Positions 51,709 through 60,568 of a stretch of DNA of 64,000 nucleotides are shown here, piece by piece. The notes beneath the pieces were generated by a model, which saw only the letters and a program-made list of their open reading frames with translations, was not told where the DNA came from and searched no databases. Origin of the DNA: Photobacterium sanctipauli. Its GTDB lineage: Bacteria > Pseudomonadota > Gammaproteobacteria > Enterobacterales > Vibrionaceae. The translations under genes and the position numbers were made by a program. The DNA is taken from contig NZ_PYMA01000018.1 of the NCBI RefSeq assembly GCF_003026495.1, positions 1 to 64,000 on the forward strand, given 5' to 3'. How positions within the stretch are numbered: the first letter of the stretch is position 1; each line of letters opens with the position of its first letter.

Positions 51709-54407
51709 GCGAAAAGATCAGCTTTGTCCTTGATGCTACCGTAAAGGGCACCAAGGATATTGTTTCGACTACTACGGCTACAGAGCGCCTGACAGCAGCG
51801 TTGGAAGAGCAGCGTGGTGAGGTGAAGTCTCTTAATACTCAGCTCCGTGAAGTTAAAGGGTTTGAGTCTGTCAGTAGTCGAGCTGCAAAACTGGCCAAGC
51901 AGGTTACTGACGCCAAGGCATCTATGAATGCGCTTGGTATTGAGATGGAAGAGAATAAGCAGAAGACATCTCATTTACGTGGCGAGTACGGCATTACCCA
52001 GGCTGAAATCCGAAGCCTAAACCAGCAAATGAAAAAAGCCTCTGGTGAAGGGGCTCAACAGCTCAAGTTGAAACTTAATGAAGCCAATAAGCGACTTCAG
52101 TCGTTAAATTCGCAGATTCACCATGGCAAGGTTCGAACGACTGAATTAGGTGCGGCTTATAAAAAGGCGTCAGGGAAGGTTGATTCTCTAACTGATCGCC
52201 AGACGAAACAACAGAACCGCTTGCAGAGCTTGGGTGATGCCCTGAAGAAAGCCGGTATTAGTACCGATAGGCTCGGTGACGAGCAAAAGCGTTTGCAGTC
52301 CCAAACTGAGAAATCAACGGCGGCTCTTGAGAAGCAGAATCGTCGGCTCAAGGAAATGCAGACCATCCAAGGTCGCATTGATGCTAGAAAAGCAAAGCTT
52401 GGTGAGATAGGCAGTCAGGCAACGAGTTTAGCGATGGCCGCGGCGCCGTTGGCTGGCACTATGTGGTCTGCGATGAAGAACGAAAGCTCATTTGCTGATG
52501 TCAGCAAAGTTGTGGACATGACACCGGAGCAGTCTGCTCAGCTGCGTTCTTGGGCGCTGAAAACATCCACAGATACGCCGATGAGTGCCAATGATATTAA
52601 TGCGATGCTTGCGGCTGGTGGCCAGAGTGGGATTCAAGACATTAGTGAGCTGAAAAGCTTTGTACTTGATTCCGCAAAGATGGGTGTGGCTTTTGATATG
52701 GAAGCCGGACAAGCCGGTGAAACCTTGGCGGTGTTTAAGGCTGCGATGGGGCTTGATCAGCAAGGAGCCTTAGGCCTCGCTGGACTTGCCAACCACCTTT
52801 CCAATAACTCCAACTCAAAAGCGAAAGACATTGCTGGCGTTATGGCTCGGCAGGGAGCAACCGCAAAAACGGCGGGCTTTTCTGTTAATGAATCTGCTGC
52901 TTTGGCTTCAGCCATGCTTTCAACCGGTATGGGGGAAGAGCGTGCGTCTACCGCCCTTAAGAATATTTCTGGCCGTCTGACCTTAGGTGACGCAGCCAGT
53001 GGAACCCAGAAAAAAGCAATGACTGCATTGGGCTTGGATGCTGGTGATATTGCCAGTTCTATGCAGCAAGACGCTTCGGGTACGTTGTTGGAAGTGCTCG
53101 AAGCGATTAAAGATGCACCTATTGAAGAGCAGAGCGCATTGATCAGTCAGATCTTTGGTGAAGAGGCCAAAGGTGCTGTGGCGGCGCTGGCGGGAAACAC
53201 TCAGAACTTTACCAAAGCCCTGAAACTTGCCAAGCAGGGACAAGATGTTCATATCGAATCCCTTCAAAAAGAATACGAGACTCGAGTCAGTACGTCTGAA
53301 AATGGCGTAGATATGTTCGTCAATAAAGTGAGCCGTTTGAGTGTTGTCATTGGCACCGCTTTGTTACCGGCATTGAATTGGGTGCTCGAACCTCTGGGTA
53401 AGGGCGTGGATATGCTGGCTGACTTTGCTGAGGCTAATCAGGGCGTTGCCGCTGCTGTAGGTATTGGTATTGCTGCATTTATCGGCCTTAAAGGTGTATT
53501 GCTTGCCGGGAAAGCTGCCTCACTTATCTTTGGTAATACGTTGGATAAGTCCCGATTGTTTCGAAAGGGGCTAAATAGGGAAACCAAGGAGGGTGGCCGG
53601 ATTGCTGCAATGGCGGCTAAACAGTGGCGAAATCTGAATGCTGCGGTGGCTTCGAGTCGTGGCCCTAGGAATGGCAGGGCCGGTGGACTGACTAGTGGAG
53701 GTCGGAAACGGGCTCGTCCATCACGCTCTAGACGGCGGGGGCGAGGCTTAGCAGGGTTGGCTCGTTCGGTATTGGATAACCGATATGTTCAGCCAAAAGG
53801 GGCGGCTTTAGCGATGGCCGGCTCTGGTATTGCGATGATGCCAATGAATGCGATGGCTGCAGATGCCATTGAGATTGGTGGTGATGTGGCCGATACCTTG
53901 GGTAAAGCTGGGCTTGCTCGTGTATTAAAGCCACTTGGTCTGACTATGAATGCTGTCTCTGCGGTTGAAGGCATTGCCAATGGCAATATGGAGCAGAGCG
54001 GTGAGGCTTTGGGTGATATTGGTGGTTCATTAGGTGGTGGCGCACTAGGCGCAGCACTTGGGACTATGATATTGCCCGGCATTGGTACTGCGATAGGTGG
54101 CTTAATTGGCTCTATAGGTGGCGGTATGGGTGGCGAGATGTTGGGTGGTTGGTTTGGCCGCAAACTCGACTCGCCCGAGCAAGTTGCCACAAAGGTTGAT
54201 GCTGTTCAGCAGAAAGAAGCTCAGGCTAGGCAACAACCTCAAGTGACATTTTCCCCTCAGATTCAAATCACCGGTGCTCAAGGTCAAGATGAGCAAGTCA
54301 TTGCGAAAGAGGTCACTCGCCAGATGGATCAGCAATTTGCTTACCTGATGGGTGAGAACACGCTTTCGACTCAGTTGGGTTATGCCGCTATCGATCGGGA
54401 TAGTTAG
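51705..54407 (+). CDS. Tail tape measure protein gpT
   Basis: A 900-residue protein. It has a coiled-coil N-terminal third, a phage tape-measure core with hydrophobic segments (MSTGMGEERASTALKNISG), an Arg-rich stretch near 655 (GGRKRARPSRSRRRGRG) and a glycine-rich hydrophobic region. It sets tail length and takes part in DNA entry. Confidence 0.92.
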   Translation: MSEKISFVLDATVKGTKDIVSTTTATERLTAALEEQRGEVKSLNTQLREVKGFESVSSRAAKLAKQVTDAKASMNALGIEMEENKQKTSHLRGEYGITQAEIRSLNQQMKKASGEGAQQLKLKLNEANKRLQSLNSQIHHGKVRTTELGAAYKKASGKVDSLTDRQTKQQNRLQSLGDALKKAGISTDRLGDEQKRLQSQTEKSTAALEKQNRRLKEMQTIQGRIDARKAKLGEIGSQATSLAMAAAPLAGTMWSAMKNESSFADVSKVVDMTPEQSAQLRSWALKTSTDTPMSANDINAMLAAGGQSGIQDISELKSFVLDSAKMGVAFDMEAGQAGETLAVFKAAMGLDQQGALGLAGLANHLSNNSNSKAKDIAGVMARQGATAKTAGFSVNESAALASAMLSTGMGEERASTALKNISGRLTLGDAASGTQKKAMTALGLDAGDIASSMQQDASGTLLEVLEAIKDAPIEEQSALISQIFGEEAKGAVAALAGNTQNFTKALKLAKQGQDVHIESLQKEYETRVSTSENGVDMFVNKVSRLSVVIGTALLPALNWVLEPLGKGVDMLADFAEANQGVAAAVGIGIAAFIGLKGVLLAGKAASLIFGNTLDKSRLFRKGLNRETKEGGRIAAMAAKQWRNLNAAVASSRGPRNGRAGGLTSGGRKRARPSRSRRRGRGLAGLARSVLDNRYVQPKGAALAMAGSGIAMMPMNAMAADAIEIGGDVADTLGKAGLARVLKPLGLTMNAVSAVEGIANGNMEQSGEALGDIGGSLGGGALGAALGTMILPGIGTAIGGLIGSIGGGMGGEMLGGWFGRKLDSPEQVATKVDAVQQKEAQARQQPQVTFSPQIQITGAQGQDEQVIAKEVTRQMDQQFAYLMGENTLSTQLGYAAIDRDS

Positions 54408-54432
54408 GTGCTCGAGATAATAAGGGTTCACT

Positions 54433-54801
54433 ATGCATCATTTAGTTATTGGTGAGTTTGTTTTTGCTGTGGGGAATAAAACGCCTATTAGTAAGTTCGA
54501 GCGTACTTCTCCAGGCGCGTTCTCTGAAGTGGGTTTGATAGATGATGCTCGGTCGGAAAGGACTGGGCGCCCACTTGAGACCATCGATATTAGTGGGAAA
54601 TGGCTGCAATACGGGGCTCATGAGTCAGTTGAGGCGATCCGGAACTTGATTGAAGAACCTCAGCAAGTGAGTGACGGGCAGGGGCGTAATTTAGGTCGCT
54701 GGACGATTCAGCAGCTTAAAGAAGGTAAATCATCGCTGGTACATGATGGTCGAGCGATGGTGACGGATATTACTCTGCAGCTGAAGGAGTATCGCGGGTG
54801 A
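54433..54801 (+). CDS. Tail protein gpU
   Basis: A 122-residue P2 gpU-family protein (MHHLVIGEFVFAVGNKTPIS...GRWTIQQLKEGKSSL). Overlaps gpX by 4 bases. Part of the conserved T-U-X-D order. Confidence 0.85.
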   Translation: MHHLVIGEFVFAVGNKTPISKFERTSPGAFSEVGLIDDARSERTGRPLETIDISGKWLQYGAHESVEAIRNLIEEPQQVSDGQGRNLGRWTIQQLKEGKSSLVHDGRAMVTDITLQLKEYRG

Positions 54802-55001
54802 AGGTCAATGCGAAGGCCGGAGAACTGATCACTGACTTGTTGTATCGGCATACCGGGCAAGATAACGATCAGCTTGAGCAGGCGTTTTATCAATTGAACC
54901 CACACGTTCGTGATGAGGTTTTCCAGCAAAATACCATTGTGGTTCTACCTGATGTGAAATCAGCGCCAAAACTCAAAACAGTCACTAAGTCATGGGATTA
55001 A
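54798..55001 (+). CDS. Tail protein gpX (LysM-like)
   Basis: A 67-residue protein of the P2 gpX family (GELITDLLYRHTGQDNDQLE...LNPHVRDEVF) with a LysM-like fold, located between U and D. Its stop overlaps the D start (TAATG). Confidence 0.85.
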   Translation: MKVNAKAGELITDLLYRHTGQDNDQLEQAFYQLNPHVRDEVFQQNTIVVLPDVKSAPKLKTVTKSWD

Positions 55002-55978
55002 TGATGATTAATTTGATAGGAAAAAACGCCGACTTGATGTTGAGTCGGCTCAAATCATGGCGTTTGAAAGATGGAAACGGCACTGAGGGTGACAGCCTGA
55101 CTCTGGTCATTAATTCAGATGACATAGATGGTATCCCGCCTAAGGGGGAGCGTTACTCAGTCATGCTGGGTGATGTATCTCGTGATGAGTTTCAGATCTC
55201 CAAACGGTCTATCAGCCTGCATCCAAGAGAGATCACCTTGGTTCTTACTGTGGCACCTTTTGCGATTACTGATGAAACGGGATATCGAGAGCGGAAGTCA
55301 GCGAGCTGGGACAATACAACTTTGGGCCAGGTAGTCTCGGACTGTGTTACCCCGCATGGGTTCTCTGTTTTTGTGCATTCGAGATTACAAAAAATTGTAA
55401 TCGAGCATTTGGACCGATGTGAGGAGAGTACACCGGCTTTCTTAAATCGATTGGCAAAACAGTATGATGCAGTCGCCAAGCCATCAGAAGGACGGTTTGT
55501 GTTTGTTCCCATTGGTGAGCAACGAAGTGCGTCGGGACAGACCATTCAATCCATTACCCTGTCACTTTCTCAAGAGAATGATCCTCGCTTACCTGAGTTC
55601 ATCAATGTGTCAGCTGATCTTGATGGCCGTAATGATTTTAGTGGTGTCCGTGCCTATTACCTTTCTACAGCCGACGGTAGCCGGAAGGAAGTTAGGCTCG
55701 GGAGTTCACCGTTCAAGCGGATTGGTAAAGACAAGAATAGTAAGGCGGAAGCCGAGCAGGCTTGCGCTACTGAGCTTAGGAAACTGCAACGGCAGGGAAG
55801 GAAAATCACCATAGATGCGCCAGTCAATCCAACGGCTTTTGCTGAAGGCATTGTGATTATGGATGAGTCTTTTCCCCGGGCATTTCAGGGGAAGTGCTCG
55901 ATTGATCAGGTGAGCTTCTCCGGCCAAGGACTACAACCGACACGTATGGTTATTCAGGCGACTTTAACAGGTGAGTAA
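55001..55978 (+). CDS. Baseplate hub / late control protein gpD
   Basis: About 325 residues, P2 gpD family (LTLVINSDDIDGIPPKGERY, SKRSISLHPREITL, FLNRLAKQYDAVAKPSEGRF). It forms the hub that carries the V spike. The stop overlaps the next ATG (TAATG), which couples it to a recombinase gene. Confidence 0.9.
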   Translation: MMINLIGKNADLMLSRLKSWRLKDGNGTEGDSLTLVINSDDIDGIPPKGERYSVMLGDVSRDEFQISKRSISLHPREITLVLTVAPFAITDETGYRERKSASWDNTTLGQVVSDCVTPHGFSVFVHSRLQKIVIEHLDRCEESTPAFLNRLAKQYDAVAKPSEGRFVFVPIGEQRSASGQTIQSITLSLSQENDPRLPEFINVSADLDGRNDFSGVRAYYLSTADGSRKEVRLGSSPFKRIGKDKNSKAEAEQACATELRKLQRQGRKITIDAPVNPTAFAEGIVIMDESFPRAFQGKCSIDQVSFSGQGLQPTRMVIQATLTGE

Positions 55979-57258
55979 TGTTATCAAGTAATCTTCGACT
56001 TAATCAGCAAGCTTTATTCTCTTCAACCATCTCCCTCAAAATCTCAGATGCCCAAATTAAAAAACACCTCCGCGATCCTCGGGTTCGTCAGCTCAAAGAC
56101 GAGCGTTGCTCTCTTTATCTGAAATTCAATAAAGCGCGCACGGGTGGCACCTGGGTGTTGATGGAGTACAAGAACGGCAGTCAGTTTGGCCATCGCATTG
56201 GTAAATATCCAGCGACTCAGGCGAGGCATGTTATGGAGTTGGTGAGTATAGCGTCCCAACGAATTGCAGCCGGAGAAAAAGCTGAATGCAGCGGATTTGA
56301 AACAGTTGATCAGCTAATTAACTGGCATGTTGAGCGGGAATTTAAATTACATCGTTCAACAACTCAGAGATTGCAGAACCTTAAGAGCATGGCGGAACAG
56401 CATGTGAGCTGTATGTTTGAGGGTTGGCCGGTCATGAAATTGTGCCACCAAACAGTAGACAAACAGCTTATCCAGCCTATGTTTCAGCAGGGTTATTCTC
56501 TGAGCTATGTACGTGCCAATTTTAACTTGATGAAGACGGCATACTCTGCAGCAAAAAAGGTGAAGAAAATCACAGTAAACCCGATGTCAGATGTCCGGTT
56601 TAAAGACTTCTTTGGTGAGACCTTTTCTATATCTGCTGAACAGGTTCGAGGTTGCCGTTTCAATACTGATCAACTTCCGGAAGCATTGATGACCATCGAA
56701 AAGGCAGATCCAGATAAGCGGTTGCTGCTTACTTTAATCATTGCCCACGGTACCCGGATAGGAGAAACACGAAAAGCCAAGTGGGAACATATCGACTTGA
56801 TTCAGAAGCGCTGGACCATTCCTGCAGAAGATACAAAGAACGGCAAGCCTGTTGTCTATCCTCTAACAGAAGGCATGGTTGAACTCTTGCGTTCATACCA
56901 AGAGTGGCAAGCTGTGCAAGGATATCAAACTGGGATGTTGTTCCCTTTGTCCAAACGAAGCCGAAAGCCTATCCACAGTACCACGGCGAGCGAATGGGTG
57001 AGGGATATCTCAAAAAGAAAGTGGTCGGCCCATGACCTAAGGAAGCGGGCAAGGACAATCTGGCTTGAATTGGGCATCGACTATATTGTTTGTGAAGCAT
57101 TACTGAACCATGCTCGTGACAAGCTTGACCAGGCATATATTTACACTCATATGGAGTTGCAGAAGAAAGATGCCCTCAAAACGTACCATCAATGGCTGAA
57201 TTCTTGCTGGCACAACTGGCTATTACCTATTTCAATTCCAGCAACAACCCTTCACTAA
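55978..57258 (+). CDS. Second tyrosine recombinase at the end of the late operon
   Basis: A 426-residue P4-type integrase. The arm-binding-like N-terminus is GHRIGKYPATQARHVME. The catalytic set is complete: Arg in AHGTRIGE, Lys in DTKNGKPVV, HDLRKR, LLNHA and Tyr in AYIYTHME. It is translationally coupled to gpD, so it is expressed late rather than with the first integrase. Its substrate is unknown: excision, a second att or inversion are open options. Confidence 0.88.
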   Translation: MLSSNLRLNQQALFSSTISLKISDAQIKKHLRDPRVRQLKDERCSLYLKFNKARTGGTWVLMEYKNGSQFGHRIGKYPATQARHVMELVSIASQRIAAGEKAECSGFETVDQLINWHVEREFKLHRSTTQRLQNLKSMAEQHVSCMFEGWPVMKLCHQTVDKQLIQPMFQQGYSLSYVRANFNLMKTAYSAAKKVKKITVNPMSDVRFKDFFGETFSISAEQVRGCRFNTDQLPEALMTIEKADPDKRLLLTLIIAHGTRIGETRKAKWEHIDLIQKRWTIPAEDTKNGKPVVYPLTEGMVELLRSYQEWQAVQGYQTGMLFPLSKRSRKPIHSTTASEWVRDISKRKWSAHDLRKRARTIWLELGIDYIVCEALLNHARDKLDQAYIYTHMELQKKDALKTYHQWLNSCWHNWLLPISIPATTLH

Positions 57259-57307
57259 GCCTTATCACGACTGGATCCTTAAGTGATCCGATTCTAAACC
57301 TCAGAGG

Positions 57308-57613
57308 ATGATAAAAAATATGGATAAATTGGCTCAAAGCGGCCCAATCGACTCGAATTTGGTTCGTGCAGCTCGGGCTGTTCCGTATCAAGTTGGTCTA
57401 GTTAAGTTGAGCAAGACGCAGTTGAGGGTGCTGCAGTCTATTAGGTGTGGGGAAGAGGTGAGTGCTATACAGATAGCTGAACGATGCAATTTGTCCTCAA
57501 GTTGGGCCAGCAATACGCTTCGTATGCTGTTAGAGAAGTGTTATGTCTCACGATATGGAATAAAAAAGGAGAGTGGTGGGATAGAATTTTGGTATTTTAG
57601 AAAGCTGAACTGA
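57308..57613 (+). CDS. Small winged-helix regulator
   Basis: A 101-residue protein with a MarR-like winged helix (LSKTQLRVLQSIRCGEEVSA...RCNLSSSWASNTLRMLLEK). It sits between the recombinase and a DUF2971 gene, 20 bases before the latter, and may regulate it. The ATG at 57308 or 57320 could be used. Confidence 0.65.
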   Translation: MIKNMDKLAQSGPIDSNLVRAARAVPYQVGLVKLSKTQLRVLQSIRCGEEVSAIQIAERCNLSSSWASNTLRMLLEKCYVSRYGIKKESGGIEFWYFRKLN

Positions 57614-57633
57614 ATGACTTTAAGAAACTAAAA

Positions 57634-58362
57634 ATGGCATTATTCAAGTATCGCCCTGTTGATAAGAACTCACTTAATATCTTAATAAATGATGAGTTAT
57701 ATTTCGCCACCTCTAGCCAGTTTAATGATCCGTTTGACTCCCAGTTATCTCCATCCGAGTACATTCAGTCTTTCGAGTCTCTTGGGATGAATGACCAAGC
57801 ATCTGAGCTAGTTGTTCTTGAGAAAACCCTACAGAAACGGTTTGAAATAATGGGTATATATTGCTTAAGTTCTCATGATGATAATTTATTGATGTGGTCA
57901 CATTATGGTGATTCTCACAAAGGAATTTGTTTCGGGTTTAGAAATGATCTTCACTATTATGTCAGGACCGACGGTCCTGTTAGTTGTGAAGAAGTAGATT
58001 ACTTAAATCCAGGTGAGCATGTATATACGACATTGTATATGGCTTTGAATAGTGGTAGCAGATTTCATGATGATGAGTTTGTGAATAGCATTAAAAAAAG
58101 ACAAGCGCTATTCAAAACAGCATTTACGAAGAAGCATAAAAACTGGGAGTATGAGCAAGAAGTTCGGCTCTTATGTGACGATAGTGGTATCTTGAAGTTT
58201 AACCCATTAGCATTAGAGTCTGTGACTTTTGGTATGAGAATATCGGAACAAGATAAAGAAACTGTATTAACGTTGTTGACGCTGCCTAAATGGAGCCATG
58301 TAAAAGTATATCAAGCTAAAGCCAAAGGGCTTGAACTGGCCTTGGAAATTGAGACCTGTTAG
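57634..58362 (+). CDS. DUF2971 protein
   Basis: A 242-residue protein with the DUF2971 signature: LYFATSSQFNDPFDSQLSP (about 27-45), IYCLSSHDDNLLMWSHYGDS, HKGICFGF and NWEYEQEVRLL. DUF2971 genes are common in mobile and defence-rich regions but have no settled function. AT-rich, unlike the tail genes. Probably co-transcribed with the winged-helix gene. Confidence 0.8.
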   Translation: MALFKYRPVDKNSLNILINDELYFATSSQFNDPFDSQLSPSEYIQSFESLGMNDQASELVVLEKTLQKRFEIMGIYCLSSHDDNLLMWSHYGDSHKGICFGFRNDLHYYVRTDGPVSCEEVDYLNPGEHVYTTLYMALNSGSRFHDDEFVNSIKKRQALFKTAFTKKHKNWEYEQEVRLLCDDSGILKFNPLALESVTFGMRISEQDKETVLTLLTLPKWSHVKVYQAKAKGLELALEIETC

Positions 58363-58679
58363 GTTCTTTCAAAGAGTCCTTAGTTACAAACGAGGGGGAC
58401 CCGCGCGAAATAAAAATTTTTCGGGCTCCTAGGTCACCACCACCGGCCATTCACCCGAACCAGTCAGCCTTCTTTCTCCCTGCAAGCGTTATGCGTAACG
58501 CATAGTTGATACTGCTTGAATGGTGATTGAAATAGTCTGTATAAAAATTCGACAATATCAGTGTCGCTTATCATTGATAAATAGATAATAAGATCAACAT
58601 ATTCAGAATAATTGATTGAATAGTTTCATGTGTGTGTTGTATAACTGAGATTATTTGCGTATGAGCCTAAAGAGGTAGA
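58363..58679. other. Intergenic region before the ParA-RelA/SpoT pair
   Basis: About 317 bases without a coding frame. It contains the second copy of the 18-bp palindrome (58484-58501) and an AT-rich promoter-like stretch from 58520 to 58670. AGAGGTAG precedes the parA-like start. Confidence 0.6.
58484..58501. repeat. 18-bp palindromic element, copy 2
   Basis: AAGCGTTATGCGTAACGC, identical to 28865-28882. It lies 180 bases upstream of a ParA-type gene, so a partition or regulator site is conceivable. Confidence 0.75.
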
Positions 58680-59783
58680 ATGAAGTCTATATCAGTATTT
58701 AACAATAAGGGGGGAGTAGGCAAATCAACTCTTACTCACCATTTAGGTTGTGCTCTTGGTGAGATTGGTGTTAAGACATTAATGATTGACCTAGATCCGC
58801 AGTCGAACTTGAGCCTTTTTTCACTAACAGAAGAACAAATTGAACAAATATGGAAGGATGAAGACTCATTTGTTGAGGATTTTGAGTCGGCAAAATCGAG
58901 TATAACTCCAGAGGAATTTACCAAACTTCATTCAAGTCCTAGATCTGTTCATTATATTTTGAAACCAGTTGAAGACGGGCAATCGGATGAAGAGGAGTTA
59001 CCTCCACCAATTGAAGTCGGAGAAAATCTCGCTCTAATCCCTGGTCGTTTGACCCTTCATATGTTTGAAAATAAAGTTGCCAAGCAATGGAGCGAAGCAT
59101 TTTTAGGAGAACCTCAAGCACTACGCACGATAACAGCTATTAGACAGCTTTGTAAAAAATACCAGGAAAAGTTTGGTTTTCAGGTTGTATTGATAGATAC
59201 ATCCCCTAGTCTCGGCCTTTTAAATAAAGTAATCATATCTAATTCTGATGCTTTCATTATTCCTTGTGCACCTGATATGTTCTCTGACTACGGTGTTAAA
59301 AATATTGGTAATGCATTGAGCGTATGGAGACGAGAGTTTGGAACTATGTACTCGATGCTTTCTGATTTAAAACGTATTAATTTACGTACTGGATTTGTGA
59401 AGTTATTAGGGTATACAATTTATAATGCCAAGAAGCGCGGAGACGCTCGTAATGACTTAAAAATTGCCAAAGCACATCAGAATTGGGCTCAAAAACTACC
59501 TGATACAATTACTTCTTTTGTACCAGAAGAATGTTATAGCTTTCTAGGTGATGAAGAAATTAAAACTTCTATTGGGGCTAATTCCATAATTCATGGACAC
59601 GGAACAATGCCTACAATGTCTCAAAAGTACAAATTACCAATGTGGAAAGTTCCAGATTTTCCTGAATTAGGTGACGATAAAGGAACAATATCCGGTAATC
59701 GAGACGATTATGAGTCAACTCAAGAGCGTTACCATGAGTATGCTCGTGACGTTTTAAACCGATTAGATAGGGTTGTTGACTAA
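58680..59783 (+). CDS. ParA-like P-loop ATPase
   Basis: A 367-residue ParA/MinD-type ATPase with deviant Walker A KGGVGKST (10-17), switch I DLDPQSNLSL (38-47) and Walker B VVLIDTSPSLGL. It is longer than classical ParA, with an acidic insertion (about 58-110) and a C-terminal extension after the core. No ParB gene is present. Its partner instead is a RelA/SpoT-domain protein one base downstream, suggesting a role other than simple DNA partition. Confidence 0.85.
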   Translation: MKSISVFNNKGGVGKSTLTHHLGCALGEIGVKTLMIDLDPQSNLSLFSLTEEQIEQIWKDEDSFVEDFESAKSSITPEEFTKLHSSPRSVHYILKPVEDGQSDEEELPPPIEVGENLALIPGRLTLHMFENKVAKQWSEAFLGEPQALRTITAIRQLCKKYQEKFGFQVVLIDTSPSLGLLNKVIISNSDAFIIPCAPDMFSDYGVKNIGNALSVWRREFGTMYSMLSDLKRINLRTGFVKLLGYTIYNAKKRGDARNDLKIAKAHQNWAQKLPDTITSFVPEECYSFLGDEEIKTSIGANSIIHGHGTMPTMSQKYKLPMWKVPDFPELGDDKGTISGNRDDYESTQERYHEYARDVLNRLDRVVD

Positions 59784-59784
59784 T

Positions 59785-60474
59785 ATGAGTACTCAAGAAT
59801 TTCATAATCAAAAGGTTGTTGCAGTCGTTCAGGAGAACATGCATCACTATGAGTTGCTTAAAGACCGATTGGAATCGATCTTAGTACGAGACAAAACCCT
59901 AAAAAAACTAATTCACTCCTTGAAGTATCGCTTCAAAGATATGGATCATTTAGATGAAAAAATAACGCGGAAAAATGAAGAGCTAGATCGAAAAGGTGAA
60001 CCTCTGATTACACCTGAAAACGTTTTTGACAAGATTACAGATATTGCAGGCGTAAGAGCTTTACACCTTCATATGAGTCAATTTGCTTCGATACACTCAG
60101 CGTTAATGCAATATGTTGAAAATGGTGAGTTGGCTCTATACGAGGCGCCTAAAGCATACTCTTGGGATCCTGAATATGTGCAACAATTCAGAGAGTTGGG
60201 GATTGATGCTCAACATAAAGATAGCCTCTATACCAGTGTACATTATGTGTTTAAGTTCAGACCAGACAATCCATACACTTGCGAATTACAAGTAAGAACA
60301 TTGTTTGAGGAGGTTTGGGGGGAAATTGACCATACAGTCAATTATCCGGTAGCTAGTGAAAATCTAGCAATCCAAGAACAACTTAAAGTGCTAGCAAGAG
60401 TTGTGAGTGCTGGAACTCGGCTTTCAGATTCAATATTTAAGGTGCAAGCAGAAGTTACTACAAATCGTGAATGA
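59785..60474 (+). CDS. RelA/SpoT-domain nucleotidyltransferase-like protein
   Basis: A 229-residue single-domain protein resembling small alarmone synthetases. It has a substrate-binding N-terminal helix (LKYRFKDMDHLDEKITRK), FDKITDIAGVRALHLH, SLYTSVHYVFKF and the hallmark CELQVRTLFEEVWGEIDH. No hydrolase or TGS domain. It might make (p)ppGpp or ppApp, or pyrophosphorylate tRNA as toxSAS enzymes do. This is family-level inference. The ATG at 59785 follows the ParA-like stop by one base. Confidence 0.82.
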   Translation: MSTQEFHNQKVVAVVQENMHHYELLKDRLESILVRDKTLKKLIHSLKYRFKDMDHLDEKITRKNEELDRKGEPLITPENVFDKITDIAGVRALHLHMSQFASIHSALMQYVENGELALYEAPKAYSWDPEYVQQFRELGIDAQHKDSLYTSVHYVFKFRPDNPYTCELQVRTLFEEVWGEIDHTVNYPVASENLAIQEQLKVLARVVSAGTRLSDSIFKVQAEVTTNRE

Positions 60475-60540
60475 CTTCCGAAGTTTTATGCTCAGATTTT
60501 CAATATAGTACCTAACCTTTGAAACGAGAATCAACCAGAT

Positions 60541-60568
60541 GGAGGGGCCGCAAAAGTGGCCTCTTTTA
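60541..60568 (+). terminator. Terminator of the ParA-RelA/SpoT operon
   Basis: AGGGGCC ... GGCCTCT stem (one G-U pair) followed by TTTTA, 67 bases after the stop. Confidence 0.65.

Noticed and set aside
55978-57258. Second recombinase considered as a protelomerase (linear plasmid-prophage)
   Set aside because: Length and motifs are those of a P4-type integrase, and flanking att repeats show chromosomal integration. No telomere-like long palindrome was found.
58680-59783. ParA-like gene considered as plasmid-type partition of the prophage
   Set aside because: No ParB gene and no array of parS-like repeats lie next to it. Only one copy of an 18-bp palindrome is nearby. Kept as an open minor possibility.
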